DNA from: Gammaproteobacteria bacterium
GTDB lineage: Bacteria; Pseudomonadota; Gammaproteobacteria; SZUA-152
Assembly (NCBI GenBank): GCA_013152545.1
Contig: JAADGF010000009.1
Span: 1 to 64,000, forward strand
Direction: 5' to 3'
Length of the DNA: 64,000 bases
A model generated the notes under the pieces. The model searched no databases. It was given only the letters and a program-made list of their open reading frames with translations, and was not told the DNA's origin. Both the position numbers and the translations under genes were made by a program. Position 1 is the first letter of the stretch. Each line of letters starts with the position of its first letter. This document shows positions 45,672-55,742 of this stretch, piece after piece.

Positions 45672-47753
45672 TCAAGCAGGCTGCCAGTCTTCAGCATTAG
45701 CCAGTTTTTTATCCGTTCCATTTGCTTTGGTTTTATTGGCGCCATCCCAGTTTGTTTCGTGTTCAACAATACGATGTAACTTGGCACCAGTGAGATCAGC
45801 ACCGTAAAAACCCGCAAAGGCAACAATGGCATGTGAAAAATTAGTATACTGTAGCGATGCCCGCTGAAACAACGTGGCTTGACAATTGGCATTTGTGAAA
45901 ATACTTTCATTTAAATTAGTGCTAGAAAAATCAACGCCAGTTAACACTGCGTCCTCAAAATTTGCGCCATTGATTAACGATGCTGAAACAATGGACTTTG
46001 TTAAATCTGCTTTCGGAAAATCCGAGAACGCTGCTTTTATGTTACGCATATTACACCCTCTCAATTTCGCTTCGGTGAAATTAACTTGTGAAAAATTGGC
46101 GTTTATCAATATAGCACCATCCAATGTTGCCTGTGCAAAGTCTGAATCACTAAAGTCAGAAGCACTAAGGTCAACGCCTTCTAGGCGACACCGTGAAAAA
46201 TCGCTTTCCAGTGCAACGGCCTCACGCAGCCTTACTGTGCGCAAATCATTTCCCGACACATTGATGCTTTGCATCTGCGCTGCGGTTAAATTTAATTCAT
46301 CGAGAATACAGCCTGAAAAGACGACTTTTTCAATAGTGCAGGCTGTCATATCGGCACGCCTTAAGTTTACTTTTTTAAGGGATGTATTATTGAGGATAGC
46401 CGACTGGAATCTTACTGATTCCAAATTGGATTTCAAAAAACGGGTACCCGTCAGGTTACATTGTGAGAGGTCCGCCCCCACCAGCGAAGCTTCGTTAACA
46501 CTCGCGTCAGTCAGATTTGCTGCACATAATATCGTAGCATTTAATGTGGTCCGGTCTAAGTTCGCCCCCTTTAACCCTGCCTTGGTTAGTTGCGCTCTAT
46601 CTAAATTTGATTCTGACAATATAGCATTCGCTAAATTAGCACCCTGTAAATTAGCTTCCTGTAAATCGCAAGCGATTAAATTTGCACCCGTTAAATTGGT
46701 TTGCTGTAAGTTGCAATTTGATAAATTTGAACCGCTAAGGTCCGCATTGCCAAAAGCGCAACGGCTTAAATCCAAGCCACTGAGATCACAGTTGCGCAGC
46801 TCGCCATCGGCATAATCACCCTCATATACATTTTGTGCTTTTACGATCATGTTGTTCAACATGATTTTTGCGACTTTCGCATTACCCAAGTCTAAAACTG
46901 CTGGCTTAACATCCTTAAAACCAACGTTGGATAACGTCGCCGCAGCAAAGGATGCATCCGATAAAGTGCAGTCATCAAAGCGCAAGCTACCTAACATGCT
47001 TTGATCAAATCGGGCGTTGCTTAATTGACACTCTCGAATTGAGGAACTGGTAATACTGGCATTGCTTAAATCAATATTGTTACAATCACAACCGTTTAAT
47101 GATGCATCATATATAATTGCCGCAGTCATCACCGTATCGATCAACTGGCATTGTTCCAGACTGGTGCCATCCAACACAATTTTTTGCATCGTTGCGCGGG
47201 TGAAATTTACATACTCCATAATTGTTTGCGAAAAACTGGCTTCGGTTAGAAGCGCCCCTTTAAAATCAACGTTTTGAAGCAAAACCTCCATAAATTTTGT
47301 CTTTTTCAGATTCGCACCTGCAAAGCTCATGTTACCAAACAAAGAAACGGGTATCTTCGTTTCTTTTCCAGACAGTGTTTCAGCCGCTGAGTTGGCACCC
47401 CCTTTCTCATCAGTACTAACGTGCGATAACATGCATCGCGATAATGTGCATTGTGATAGTATTGCAGCCTCTAAGTTGGCATTACGAAAATCGGTATTAT
47501 TAAATATACATTCCGTCAACTCTGCACCACTCAGATTCGCCTCCTGCAAATTCACTTGCTGAAATATAACGCCTTTTACCTTGATGCCCTGTAAATTTTC
47601 ACCACTCAGATCCAGTCCATCTAACATGGGCACTTCAGATTTTTTTAAACGATCAATAAGTTCCGCCTCGCTAAGGTTAGTATCAAGCAATACTGACTCT
47701 GCGTATTTTCCCGCTTTAAGGTTTTGTATTATTGTTTCTCTATTTTGTGTCAT
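45672..47753 (-). CDS. Pentapeptide-repeat protein of the T6SS spike cluster
   Basis: A 693-aa protein built almost wholly of pentapeptide repeats (A/S/C-D/N-L/F-x-x), e.g. LSGANLQGIKV, ANLQGANLANAILSESNLDRA, forming a right-handed four-sided beta-helix. The first 35 residues are helical. It is highly similar in style to the second half of the protein encoded just upstream. The beta-helix could act as a rigid extension or docking surface on the VgrG/PAAR complex, or as an immunity or gyrase-mimicking protein; the context favours the first. Confidence 0.85.
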   Translation of the reverse strand: MTQNRETIIQNLKAGKYAESVLLDTNLSEAELIDRLKKSEVPMLDGLDLSGENLQGIKVKGVIFQQVNLQEANLSGAELTECIFNNTDFRNANLEAAILSQCTLSRCMLSHVSTDEKGGANSAAETLSGKETKIPVSLFGNMSFAGANLKKTKFMEVLLQNVDFKGALLTEASFSQTIMEYVNFTRATMQKIVLDGTSLEQCQLIDTVMTAAIIYDASLNGCDCNNIDLSNASITSSSIRECQLSNARFDQSMLGSLRFDDCTLSDASFAAATLSNVGFKDVKPAVLDLGNAKVAKIMLNNMIVKAQNVYEGDYADGELRNCDLSGLDLSRCAFGNADLSGSNLSNCNLQQTNLTGANLIACDLQEANLQGANLANAILSESNLDRAQLTKAGLKGANLDRTTLNATILCAANLTDASVNEASLVGADLSQCNLTGTRFLKSNLESVRFQSAILNNTSLKKVNLRRADMTACTIEKVVFSGCILDELNLTAAQMQSINVSGNDLRTVRLREAVALESDFSRCRLEGVDLSASDFSDSDFAQATLDGAILINANFSQVNFTEAKLRGCNMRNIKAAFSDFPKADLTKSIVSASLINGANFEDAVLTGVDFSSTNLNESIFTNANCQATLFQRASLQYTNFSHAIVAFAGFYGADLTGAKLHRIVEHETNWDGANKTKANGTDKKLANAEDWQPA

Positions 47754-47795
47754 TATATTCTACACCATGCTCTAAAAGTAGTTCCCTTTTGGTAT

Positions 47796-50222
47796 TTATT
47801 GTATTTTTTTAAGCTGAGCTAACTTGGTATTGTTTAGGTTAGCGCTGAGAAATTTTGCTTTAGCAATGATTGCCCCCAAAAACTCTACTTCAAATAAATT
47901 GCTGTCACTGAAGTCAGCCTTAGTCAAGTCCGAACGTTCTAATATCGCCTGGAAAAAATTGGACTTTCGTGCGTTGATTTTCATCATGTCGGCTTTTCTA
48001 AAATTCGCTTTTGTGCAGTCACAAAAACTAAGGTCAGTTTCAACAAGGGTAGCGTCAGTAAATAAAGCGCGTGGAAATTTCGAATTATTCAGTTTACTGC
48101 CACTTAGATCGGCACCGGTAAAAATGGCTTCACTACCATTCACATACGTTAAATTACTTTGCCTTAGCACACAATGCTCACTGGCTTTTAGTTCTGTCAA
48201 ATCTGCTTTTTCCAGATTTACCTGATTGCCGCTGACATAATTAAAACTTGCCTCTACTAGAACAGCACCTTGAAAATTGGCGTTATCCAATCGCGCGGAA
48301 TCAAAATTAGCCGATCTTAGTTGTGCTTTTGCCATTGCCGCATCGGTTAAGGTCGCTCTGCAAAATCGCCCATGATTTGCGGTGACGTTATTGAGCGTTG
48401 CCTTACTTAAGTCACAATCAGAGAAATTCGCACCACTTATATCAGCTTGCGTCAAATCGCTGGCTTGCAATTTTGCGCCGTGCAAATCCGCTTCCGGCAA
48501 AACAGCACCTACCAGTACAGCCTGGTTTAACGTAGCACCACTTAAGGTTGCGCCACTAAAATCCGCTTTACTAAGATCGCTGCTTTGAAAATTTGCCCCC
48601 GTTAGCGTTGCATTGCTGAAGTCAGCGCCTACCAGGCTTATGTATGACAAATCCATTCCGCTAAAATCCTGCCCAGAAAAACTAACGCCCTGCCTTGCTT
48701 GTTGTTGTATTGTGGTTTTATCGAATACTGTTTTTTCTGTCGTCAGCTCAATTGTTTCCTGCTCATCAAACATTGCCAGGTATTCTTCAGCATCACCACC
48801 CTGCTCCTGTAGCATCTGAGCCGTTTTTTCGCGCGATTGCCGCATAATTTTTTCGCCTTGCGTTAAATCCACCCCCAGAGCCGCAAACATACTCGCCAGC
48901 ACCGTATTAGGGTCTTGGGTATTCATTAATTGGTCAACCAGTCCTGGGTCTTGTCCGGTAGCTGTAATGGCGTTACGCGCCTGGTTCAAGGCTTTATTAA
49001 TTTGATTTTGCAGATCAGCGTCCATTTCACCGAACGCTTCTTCTGATTGTGCCGATGACAGTGATGTTGGCGATTTTAACTTAGGGTGTTTAAGCAAGGT
49101 TGTTTCATTATCATTACTACAGTTATCAATATTTTTCCTGGGTTGAACAATAGTGGTATCGATCACTTCCTCAGTGAAAATACTGTCTAACAGTTTATCT
49201 TTATAACCATCCACTGGCTTGGGGGAATCCGACAATTTTTCCAATATTAATTGTGCCTGTTGGATTTCTTCGTAATCCTGTGATTTGACGTTAGCCACTC
49301 CACGCCAAACAAGTACTAATTTTTCATTTTCAATGTCCACCCAAAGTGTATCCAGGTTCATCTGGATTTCGCGGTAATTATGCAGATGATGTTGCGCTTC
49401 ATTTAAAAAACAACGTAGCCGAAAACCGGGTAGCTGGCTGTGGTACTGGGCATGTTGTGCATGCAGATTTTCAAAGTATAATTTTTCATCACCCCTTAAA
49501 TAACCATGAAGTTGTTGGTCCTCCGGTGCAGCATTAAAATAACGCCAATCAAAGTCTTTTGGAAACCAGGGCCAATAATCTCCTAGATAGTTGCCTTTAT
49601 AATACCCCATTTTGCTTGCTCGCTGCTCCCAAAGCCGATGAATGGGCGAAAAACCATGCGGTTCATACGACACTGATGAGGTAAATGCGTGGTTAAAGTC
49701 AATCGGTTGCACATTGGGAAGCGGTAGTTGTTCATTGATGGTGTTGCGTAAACTCCACGAGGTTTGTTGCTCTGCATATTTGTTGTATAATGCTGAATAC
49801 TGATACCCTAATGGCATTTTAATAAAGGTTTCAGGTTGTGTGGTACGCCCCCCGGAAATACCACCCAGCCACTGCCGGTTGCCAAGCACCAACAAGGATT
49901 TTATAAAATCCCCCACGCCGAATGATACCCGACATTGAGGCTGCGCTTTACGCCCGGGTGTATGGCACGCCCCAATTAACAGCACATCAGTTTGCGGCTT
50001 GAAATACGCAAAATCGGCGTCGTAAGAAAGCCCGTTATTTTTATCGTTACCCAAATATTCATCGCCTGTTACGGCATGTTGATCGTTGGCGTCACACAGG
50101 GTAACCATTGCATTTGGTGTTAACTGAAACGTACCTTTGGCGATAAGTGTTAAACTGTCTTGTTGTTTTACCTTTCCTGCCAGCGGTACAAATACTAGTT
50201 TGGTGTCATTGATAGGGGTCAT
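47796..50222 (-). CDS. DUF2169 domain plus pentapeptide-repeat protein, T6SS adaptor
   Basis: An 808-aa protein with an N-terminal DUF2169 domain (about 1-345: KVKQQDSLTLIAKGTFQLTP, GTTQPET.. style loops, WPWFPKDFDWRYFNAAPEDQQL), a linker with DLTQGEKIMRQSREKTAQMLQEQGG (about 460-490), and pentapeptide repeats (about 515-800). DUF2169 proteins act as adaptors that load cargo on VgrG. It is encoded 35 nt after vgrG on the same strand and followed by a second pentapeptide protein. No catalytic motif is seen. Confidence 0.85.
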   Translation of the reverse strand: MTPINDTKLVFVPLAGKVKQQDSLTLIAKGTFQLTPNAMVTLCDANDQHAVTGDEYLGNDKNNGLSYDADFAYFKPQTDVLLIGACHTPGRKAQPQCRVSFGVGDFIKSLLVLGNRQWLGGISGGRTTQPETFIKMPLGYQYSALYNKYAEQQTSWSLRNTINEQLPLPNVQPIDFNHAFTSSVSYEPHGFSPIHRLWEQRASKMGYYKGNYLGDYWPWFPKDFDWRYFNAAPEDQQLHGYLRGDEKLYFENLHAQHAQYHSQLPGFRLRCFLNEAQHHLHNYREIQMNLDTLWVDIENEKLVLVWRGVANVKSQDYEEIQQAQLILEKLSDSPKPVDGYKDKLLDSIFTEEVIDTTIVQPRKNIDNCSNDNETTLLKHPKLKSPTSLSSAQSEEAFGEMDADLQNQINKALNQARNAITATGQDPGLVDQLMNTQDPNTVLASMFAALGVDLTQGEKIMRQSREKTAQMLQEQGGDAEEYLAMFDEQETIELTTEKTVFDKTTIQQQARQGVSFSGQDFSGMDLSYISLVGADFSNATLTGANFQSSDLSKADFSGATLSGATLNQAVLVGAVLPEADLHGAKLQASDLTQADISGANFSDCDLSKATLNNVTANHGRFCRATLTDAAMAKAQLRSANFDSARLDNANFQGAVLVEASFNYVSGNQVNLEKADLTELKASEHCVLRQSNLTYVNGSEAIFTGADLSGSKLNNSKFPRALFTDATLVETDLSFCDCTKANFRKADMMKINARKSNFFQAILERSDLTKADFSDSNLFEVEFLGAIIAKAKFLSANLNNTKLAQLKKIQ

Positions 50223-50257
50223 TATTTCGCTGGTATCCTAAGGATCTGTTTAGCGCC

Positions 50258-53200
50258 TTAATTTGCATCTTCGTCAGCCATTAACATTTGTCGGCGACGT
50301 AACATAGCAATCTGCAACAATTGCTCTACGCTACCAAATTGTCGTGTTAATTGAACATCAGCTTCCGAAATAACAGGTTTTGGTGGTGGTGATAAAAACA
50401 CCTGTTCTCCAATTTTACCACCCGCCCCTTTGATCGTGCCATTGGGTACTTCCAGGCTGCCTTTTTGAATATCAAGGTTGCCGTTCATTTTAGTTGCAGC
50501 ATCAAGCGTGAAGTTTTTTGCCTTCAACGTTGTGTCAGTGGCTGAAACCATCGCATTTTTACTGTTTATTTCAACTTTTTCGGTACCATTTAAAATGATT
50601 TTTTTACTATTAAAAATAATAGTACCATCAGCTTGCATTAATAACGTCGATTCACCACATTGCAAAAAGATTTGATCTTTAATCATTTCAAAAGTGGACT
50701 GCGGTTTTGGTTTGAATTTTTTAATTAAGGACATAGCGGCAAGAGTTGTTACTGCCGCAGTCCCTAGCCCCCAAACGGCGGTTGAGACATTACGAATTGC
50801 ACGCGTCAGTTTATCTTTTTGCGCGGGATCGTTTGACTCGCTAAGCAAATCCGATGCAATAGCCCCGGTTGTTACACCTAGAGCAGCCGCGATACTACCG
50901 GCAATAACGCAGGCCTTAGTGTTGGTATCCTCCACTTGTAGCTTAATGGATTTAGCCGCGTTGGTTTCAATGTTATTAGTATAAGTGAGCTCTCCTCCAC
51001 CTAATACACTTATTTTTTGCTGTGGAGAAGCTTCGAATTTCGTGCCAACTGTCAAATCAACCTGGGCACCCAAAAAGGCATTAACCGCCCCCCCAATACC
51101 AATGTTTGAACTAAACTGCGAAGTAACATCGTATTTCGATGACATCACCACTTCGTAATTATCATTTAAGGTGTAGGTAATTGAGGTCCCCAAACTGGTA
51201 GTCGCGACACTACCTTTGGCAAAGATGTTGTAATCGCCTCCGGTAATTGCAACCCGAGTGCCATCCGTGTGCTCCAGCCATTTGCACTCGGGCCATTTTA
51301 TAGCAAAATTAATATCGTCTGGGGTGGGGAATACCCACAGTACTTTTTCATCACTGATGTTTAAAAATTCATCATAATGAAAGCGCCACACATTACATTC
51401 AGTATCATTACCAGGGATACATGTTGGTGGATCCGTGTCATCGTCGATACTAATGGGCGAGGTCCCCATTCGTAAATACGCACTGTTATCCGTCACATAA
51501 GGCACATCAACACGGTAAAATACAGTGCCACCTTCATTTGCGAGGTTAACCTCTTTGTCTAGCACATTACCCGTCGCAGTAGCTTGCGCTAAATAGTGTT
51601 GACTGGCTGGGTAAGCGTTTGAATATGTAATTGAGCTGAGTGACAAGGTAACTGTGGCTCTCTCTGTATTGATGTCGGATAAGGTGTTGATTAAAATCGT
51701 TTGTAGCAATGATGAATTGGAATCAATGAGCAAATTAGGGGTTGTGGTCCCTTGAGCCCCGTCGCCTGATACGACAAAGTTAAGTGTTGCAGTGTGTCCC
51801 GGGGCTGGCAAATGAGGTAACGTCACAGTAAATTGCATAACCCGACCTTCGTCCACATCCTTAGTGCTTATTAAGATTGCAGCGCTGCTGTAATGCTGTT
51901 GCTGATGCAAGTCGAAATGATTGTTCTCATTATCATTGCCCACCGGGGTTTGGGCAGCTAACAGGTCGTGATCCACCATAGAAGCGGTTTTCAACGTTAA
52001 ACCATTTTTGTTGAATTCATTGTTATTAAAACCAGAATTATTAAAGCCAGAATTATTAAAGCCAGAGAAAGTACCATCATTAAATTCCATGCGAATTCCG
52101 CTGGATGTTTTGATGACATTGGTGTTTTTGTTTTCACAGGTAACAACACTTTTATTCACTGAATTAGGTACTGTACCGACGATGATAGGTCGGTCTAAAT
52201 CACCATCAATGCAAGTCCAGATTACTTCGGTACCTTTCAATAGCGGAAAATGCATACCTTGTTTACTGCCGCTATACGGCGTTGACAGACGTAAGTAGCG
52301 CGATGCCTGGCCTTCACCAACGCCACTGAGATCAAACGGCATTATGACTTTATACCGACCCTGATGGTCTATTTCCGCGTTATCATCGTCACTACCACCG
52401 TCAACTATAGCATTCATAATACCGTATAGCCTGGGCTTGGGTGTTACCCGTGGCGGCCGAAATGTTACGCCTAAGGGCTGGCAACGAAGAGTATTCTGGT
52501 AATCACATTGCGGAGCAGTACCACACTCGTCCACCACACCAGTATGGCTGACATGGGTTATAAGATAATCCCGATTAACGTCCTTTAAATAGTGACCTTT
52601 AAGGGTAAAATGCTCAGCTGCGCTAAAATAATGATTATTACTCTCAACACTAAAAATATGCTGCTGACATCTGAGTTCTTCGGCACGTACGTTGGCATAA
52701 TGCTGGCCTTCTTCTGGTGTTTTAAAATGAGCACCGTATTCTGCCACGAGTCCAATGCCGTTATCATCAACGATTTGGCACCCTTGGTACGGCATGGCGG
52801 CATGGCGATAATTATAGTCTTTTAAAATAACCTGGTGTGGCAACTGTTGTTGTTTGGGCCGTAACTGCCACACAGCAGGACTGTACGGCCTCGATTGATT
52901 TGGCTGGCATTCGTTGCCCGCTACCTGATAAGCTATATCCGCAACACCTTTGCTGCGGGGAAACGAATGATTGCTATCGCTAATAATCAGCTTTTCACCG
53001 TCTTCACCTTGCTCAAAGAAATAACTCATTCCTTCGTGCTCCATAAGGCGGGAAATAAAATTTAAATCTGTCTCGCGGTATTGAACAATGTATTCTCGTT
53101 CAGGGTAGGTATTGCTACTGTTGCTCTCAAGTGTATCATCACTCAACCTGAACTCAATATAATCAGTAAAAAACGTGTTGTTCTCGAATGCCCCGGCGAC

Positions 53201-53587
53201 ATTATACCCAGCGCTCAGCAACACCTGCTCGATGATTCTTGGGATGTTTAGGTTTTGATAAATTTGATTTTGCTGATTTAACGTTAACAACCATAACCTT
53301 GGTGTTAACAACGCCCGGTAAACGTAGCGCTGATCTGGCAATTCCTGGCTCAGCTCCATCTCGGCAATCATTCCATGAATATGTCGTTTACCGCCACCCT
53401 GCTCAAGCGTAAGGCTTGCCGGTTGCGACAATACATCGGCTAAATGAATGACGGGGTTATCGGTTATAAATTCAATTTCAAAACGATAAAGCTGAGAAAT
53501 CCCCTCCTCTCCTGTAAAACGAATCACCTGGGGATTTTCGTCTGCTAGTGCACTTGATTGAAAATGAAAACGTGTTGGCAACGACAT
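50258..53587 (-). CDS. vgrG: T6SS spike protein VgrG (TssI), extended
   Basis: A 1109-aa VgrG. The gp27-like base and gp5 OB fold occupy about 1-480 (FRFEIEFITDNPVIHLADV, YVVQYRETDLNFISRLMEHEGMSYFFEQ, VIWTCIDGDLDRPIIVGTVPN). After the OB fold a run of GFNNS units (about 500-515) leads into about 400 extra residues: a Calx-beta-like segment, then two small-residue hydrophobic stretches (about 890-920 and 935-965). The needle resumes at about 980 (SKKIILNGTEKVEINSKN). GCAGGAG precedes the ATG. The insert is not usual in VgrG and may be the effector or cargo-binding part. Confidence 0.92.
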   Translation of the reverse strand: MSLPTRFHFQSSALADENPQVIRFTGEEGISQLYRFEIEFITDNPVIHLADVLSQPASLTLEQGGGKRHIHGMIAEMELSQELPDQRYVYRALLTPRLWLLTLNQQNQIYQNLNIPRIIEQVLLSAGYNVAGAFENNTFFTDYIEFRLSDDTLESNSSNTYPEREYIVQYRETDLNFISRLMEHEGMSYFFEQGEDGEKLIISDSNHSFPRSKGVADIAYQVAGNECQPNQSRPYSPAVWQLRPKQQQLPHQVILKDYNYRHAAMPYQGCQIVDDNGIGLVAEYGAHFKTPEEGQHYANVRAEELRCQQHIFSVESNNHYFSAAEHFTLKGHYLKDVNRDYLITHVSHTGVVDECGTAPQCDYQNTLRCQPLGVTFRPPRVTPKPRLYGIMNAIVDGGSDDDNAEIDHQGRYKVIMPFDLSGVGEGQASRYLRLSTPYSGSKQGMHFPLLKGTEVIWTCIDGDLDRPIIVGTVPNSVNKSVVTCENKNTNVIKTSSGIRMEFNDGTFSGFNNSGFNNSGFNNNEFNKNGLTLKTASMVDHDLLAAQTPVGNDNENNHFDLHQQQHYSSAAILISTKDVDEGRVMQFTVTLPHLPAPGHTATLNFVVSGDGAQGTTTPNLLIDSNSSLLQTILINTLSDINTERATVTLSLSSITYSNAYPASQHYLAQATATGNVLDKEVNLANEGGTVFYRVDVPYVTDNSAYLRMGTSPISIDDDTDPPTCIPGNDTECNVWRFHYDEFLNISDEKVLWVFPTPDDINFAIKWPECKWLEHTDGTRVAITGGDYNIFAKGSVATTSLGTSITYTLNDNYEVVMSSKYDVTSQFSSNIGIGGAVNAFLGAQVDLTVGTKFEASPQQKISVLGGGELTYTNNIETNAAKSIKLQVEDTNTKACVIAGSIAAALGVTTGAIASDLLSESNDPAQKDKLTRAIRNVSTAVWGLGTAAVTTLAAMSLIKKFKPKPQSTFEMIKDQIFLQCGESTLLMQADGTIIFNSKKIILNGTEKVEINSKNAMVSATDTTLKAKNFTLDAATKMNGNLDIQKGSLEVPNGTIKGAGGKIGEQVFLSPPPKPVISEADVQLTRQFGSVEQLLQIAMLRRRQMLMADEDAN

Positions 53588-53634
53588 AGTGTTTTCTCCT
53601 GCACAAATTTATTATTGACTTTTTAACACAGGTG

Positions 53635-55200
53635 TTACAACCCGTCATTAAACTCCATTTGAATACCACTTGGGGTACGGATAACATTGGAGGTACTGTT
53701 TTTTGCATTAACAACGCTTTTTTGCGATGCATTGGGCACCGTTCCGATAATGATTGGCCGGTCCGGATCACCATCAATGCAGGTCCAAATAACCTCAGTA
53801 CCCTTGCGCAATGGGAAATGCATACCTTCTTCTGTGCCACCGTAGGGTGTTGCCATACGGATATAGCGAGATGCCTGCCCCTTTTCTGCACCACTAGCGT
53901 CAAAGGGCATCATCACCTTGTAGCGCCCTTCGTCGTCGATCTCAGCACGTTCACCACTACCAGCAGCGTCAATTCTGGCGTTCATGATGCCATAAAGTCT
54001 TGGTTTTGGTGTACTACGTTCAGGTCGAAAGGGAACATCCGCCGGTTGGCAATAAAAGGTATTACGATACGTTGTTTGTTCCTGTTCTTCTTTTTGTTTT
54101 TCGGTTTCGGTGCCTTTTATTTTCAGGTTAGGGTCCTGACCGACATGAGATACCCGAGTAAGGATAAAGTTGCGATTAAAATCCTGACGGTAATGACCAT
54201 CGAGCATAAAAATATACCCTGGGCCAAACTGAATAGCATCACTTTCACCATGATAGGTGTGTTGCTGGCAATACTGTTCTTCGGCCCGTACTTTTGCGTA
54301 ATGATTGCCGTCAAACTCGCCCTTAAAATGGTCGCCATATTGAGAAATCAAGCCAATCCCATTATCATAAATATTTTTGGGAGCCTGTAAATTAAAAACC
54401 GGTTTTTTCTCGTCACCAAGGGCATCGGGGTTTCGATAATTATAGTCTTTTAAAACGACTTGCTGCGACAATTGTTTACGTTTGCAGTTGATTTGCTGTA
54501 CTGTCGGCAGATTATGGGCCAACATACCGGTTGGCGTTTGGTAATCAATATAACCGTCAGCTGTACAGCTGGGGAAACGCTCATTCATGTCGGTAATGAT
54601 CAGCTTTTCGCTTTCGTCACCCTGTTCAAAAAAATAAAAAATACCCTCGTGCTCCATAAGCCGGGATATAAAATCCAGGTCACTTTCCTGATACTGCACC
54701 ACGTATTCACGAAAATACTTGCGATTTTCCCCGTCTGAGCGCACATCACGCATGATGATTTCGAAGTAATCTGAGGTAATCCCCGCTCTTGAGGTCCGAT
54801 CGGACCCTTTTAAATTTGCCTCCAACAATTCTTCTTTAATGATAGTGGGGACACTTTTATTTTGGTAGATTTGATTTTGGCAGCTTAATGTCAATAACCA
54901 CAAGCGAGGCACCAACACGGCTCGGTAGGTGTATAATTGATGAGGTAGTTCCCGGCCCTGCTCAAATTCACTAATAACACCGTGGATATTACGTGTATCA
55001 TCATCACGTAACATCGTTAATGATGCCGATTTGGCCAGCAGGCTATCTAAGTTAATATTGGGATCGCTCGAAACCAGCTCAATGTCAAATCGGTAAGGCT
55101 GAGAAATAGCCTCCTCCCCGACAAAACTAACGACCCGGAAGGTATCTTTGTTCAATAGGGCCGATTCAAAATGAAAAAGAGTTTTCACGCTTTTAATCAT
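53635..55200 (-). CDS. vgrG: T6SS spike protein VgrG, short form lacking needle
   Basis: A 521-aa VgrG closely related to the N-terminal 490 residues of the next gene (same ALLNKDTF/RFDIELVSSDP start, YVVQYQESDLDFISRLMEHEGIFYFFEQG, VIWTCIDGDPDRPIIIGTVPN). It stops at GIQMEFNDGL, exactly where the neighbour continues into its needle region, so the gp5 C-terminal beta-helix is missing. It may be a truncated duplicate or a heterotrimer partner. AGAGGTAGG lies about 10 nt before the ATG. Confidence 0.92.
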   Translation of the reverse strand: MIKSVKTLFHFESALLNKDTFRVVSFVGEEAISQPYRFDIELVSSDPNINLDSLLAKSASLTMLRDDDTRNIHGVISEFEQGRELPHQLYTYRAVLVPRLWLLTLSCQNQIYQNKSVPTIIKEELLEANLKGSDRTSRAGITSDYFEIIMRDVRSDGENRKYFREYVVQYQESDLDFISRLMEHEGIFYFFEQGDESEKLIITDMNERFPSCTADGYIDYQTPTGMLAHNLPTVQQINCKRKQLSQQVVLKDYNYRNPDALGDEKKPVFNLQAPKNIYDNGIGLISQYGDHFKGEFDGNHYAKVRAEEQYCQQHTYHGESDAIQFGPGYIFMLDGHYRQDFNRNFILTRVSHVGQDPNLKIKGTETEKQKEEQEQTTYRNTFYCQPADVPFRPERSTPKPRLYGIMNARIDAAGSGERAEIDDEGRYKVMMPFDASGAEKGQASRYIRMATPYGGTEEGMHFPLRKGTEVIWTCIDGDPDRPIIIGTVPNASQKSVVNAKNSTSNVIRTPSGIQMEFNDGL

Positions 55201-55301
55201 AGTATTAGCCTACCTCTTCTGTCTATTTTTTTATTTTATGCCGACTCTAGCAGCCATATTACCACTTTGGTCGTATTCACTCTGTCAATAGGGGAGCTTA
55301 T

Positions 55302-55324
55302 AACCCTGAACACAGGGTTTTTTT
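55302..55324 (+). terminator. Intrinsic-terminator-like hairpin with no upstream + strand gene
   Basis: AACCCTG (55302-55308) pairs with CAGGGTT (55313-55319) around a 4-nt loop and runs into a T tract to 55324. The T run faces right, yet the nearest gene on the left is on the opposite strand, so it may end a small + strand transcript or antisense RNA. Confidence 0.5.
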
Positions 55325-55660
55325 AGTGTAAACCGGCAATAATTAATCACGCTTTTGCCATTATCATCCTCTAGCCATGATCAACAAACGAGCATGGCAC
55401 TTTAGTGTAATGCAATAATATACTAATGCACCGCTCATTTAACGAATGGTAAGTATGGCATAAATTTAGTCACTAGGGCTGTGAAGTGACTCACTAATCC
55501 AAAATTAATTGCTCCTCCCAACATCCCCTCCCAAAATAAAGAATAGTACCAACAATATTTAAACCCATGTAATATTGCAACTGAATCCAACCGAAAATTA
55601 CAATTGCAGTATTGCATTAGCTTAGGGGGAAATGCAAAGCGGCTATTAATTACGCCATCA

Positions 55661-55742
55661 ATTATTATTGTCATAAATATTATTGTCATAAATATTATTG
55701 TCATAAATATTATTGTCATAAAAAATATATTTTTATGACAAA
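55661..55742. repeat. 15-bp tandem repeat array ending in a 12-bp dyad
   Basis: Four exact-period copies of TATTGTCATAAATAT-like sequence have TTGTCATAA starting at 55668, 55683, 55698 and 55713. The last copy forms perfect 12-bp arms TTGTCATAAAAA/TTTTTATGACAA (55713-55742) around a 5-6-nt spacer. A further copy is at 55808-55819, about 115 nt before the Crp-family start. The layout suggests a cooperative operator. Confidence 0.75.

Noticed and set aside
45886-48819. Long + strand frames opposite the pentapeptide genes
   Set aside because: Repetitive codon structure of the - strand genes leaves the opposite strand open; no start sites or domains support them.
55661-55742. Short CRISPR-like array
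   Set aside because: Units are 15 bp with no spacers; this is a tandem repeat.
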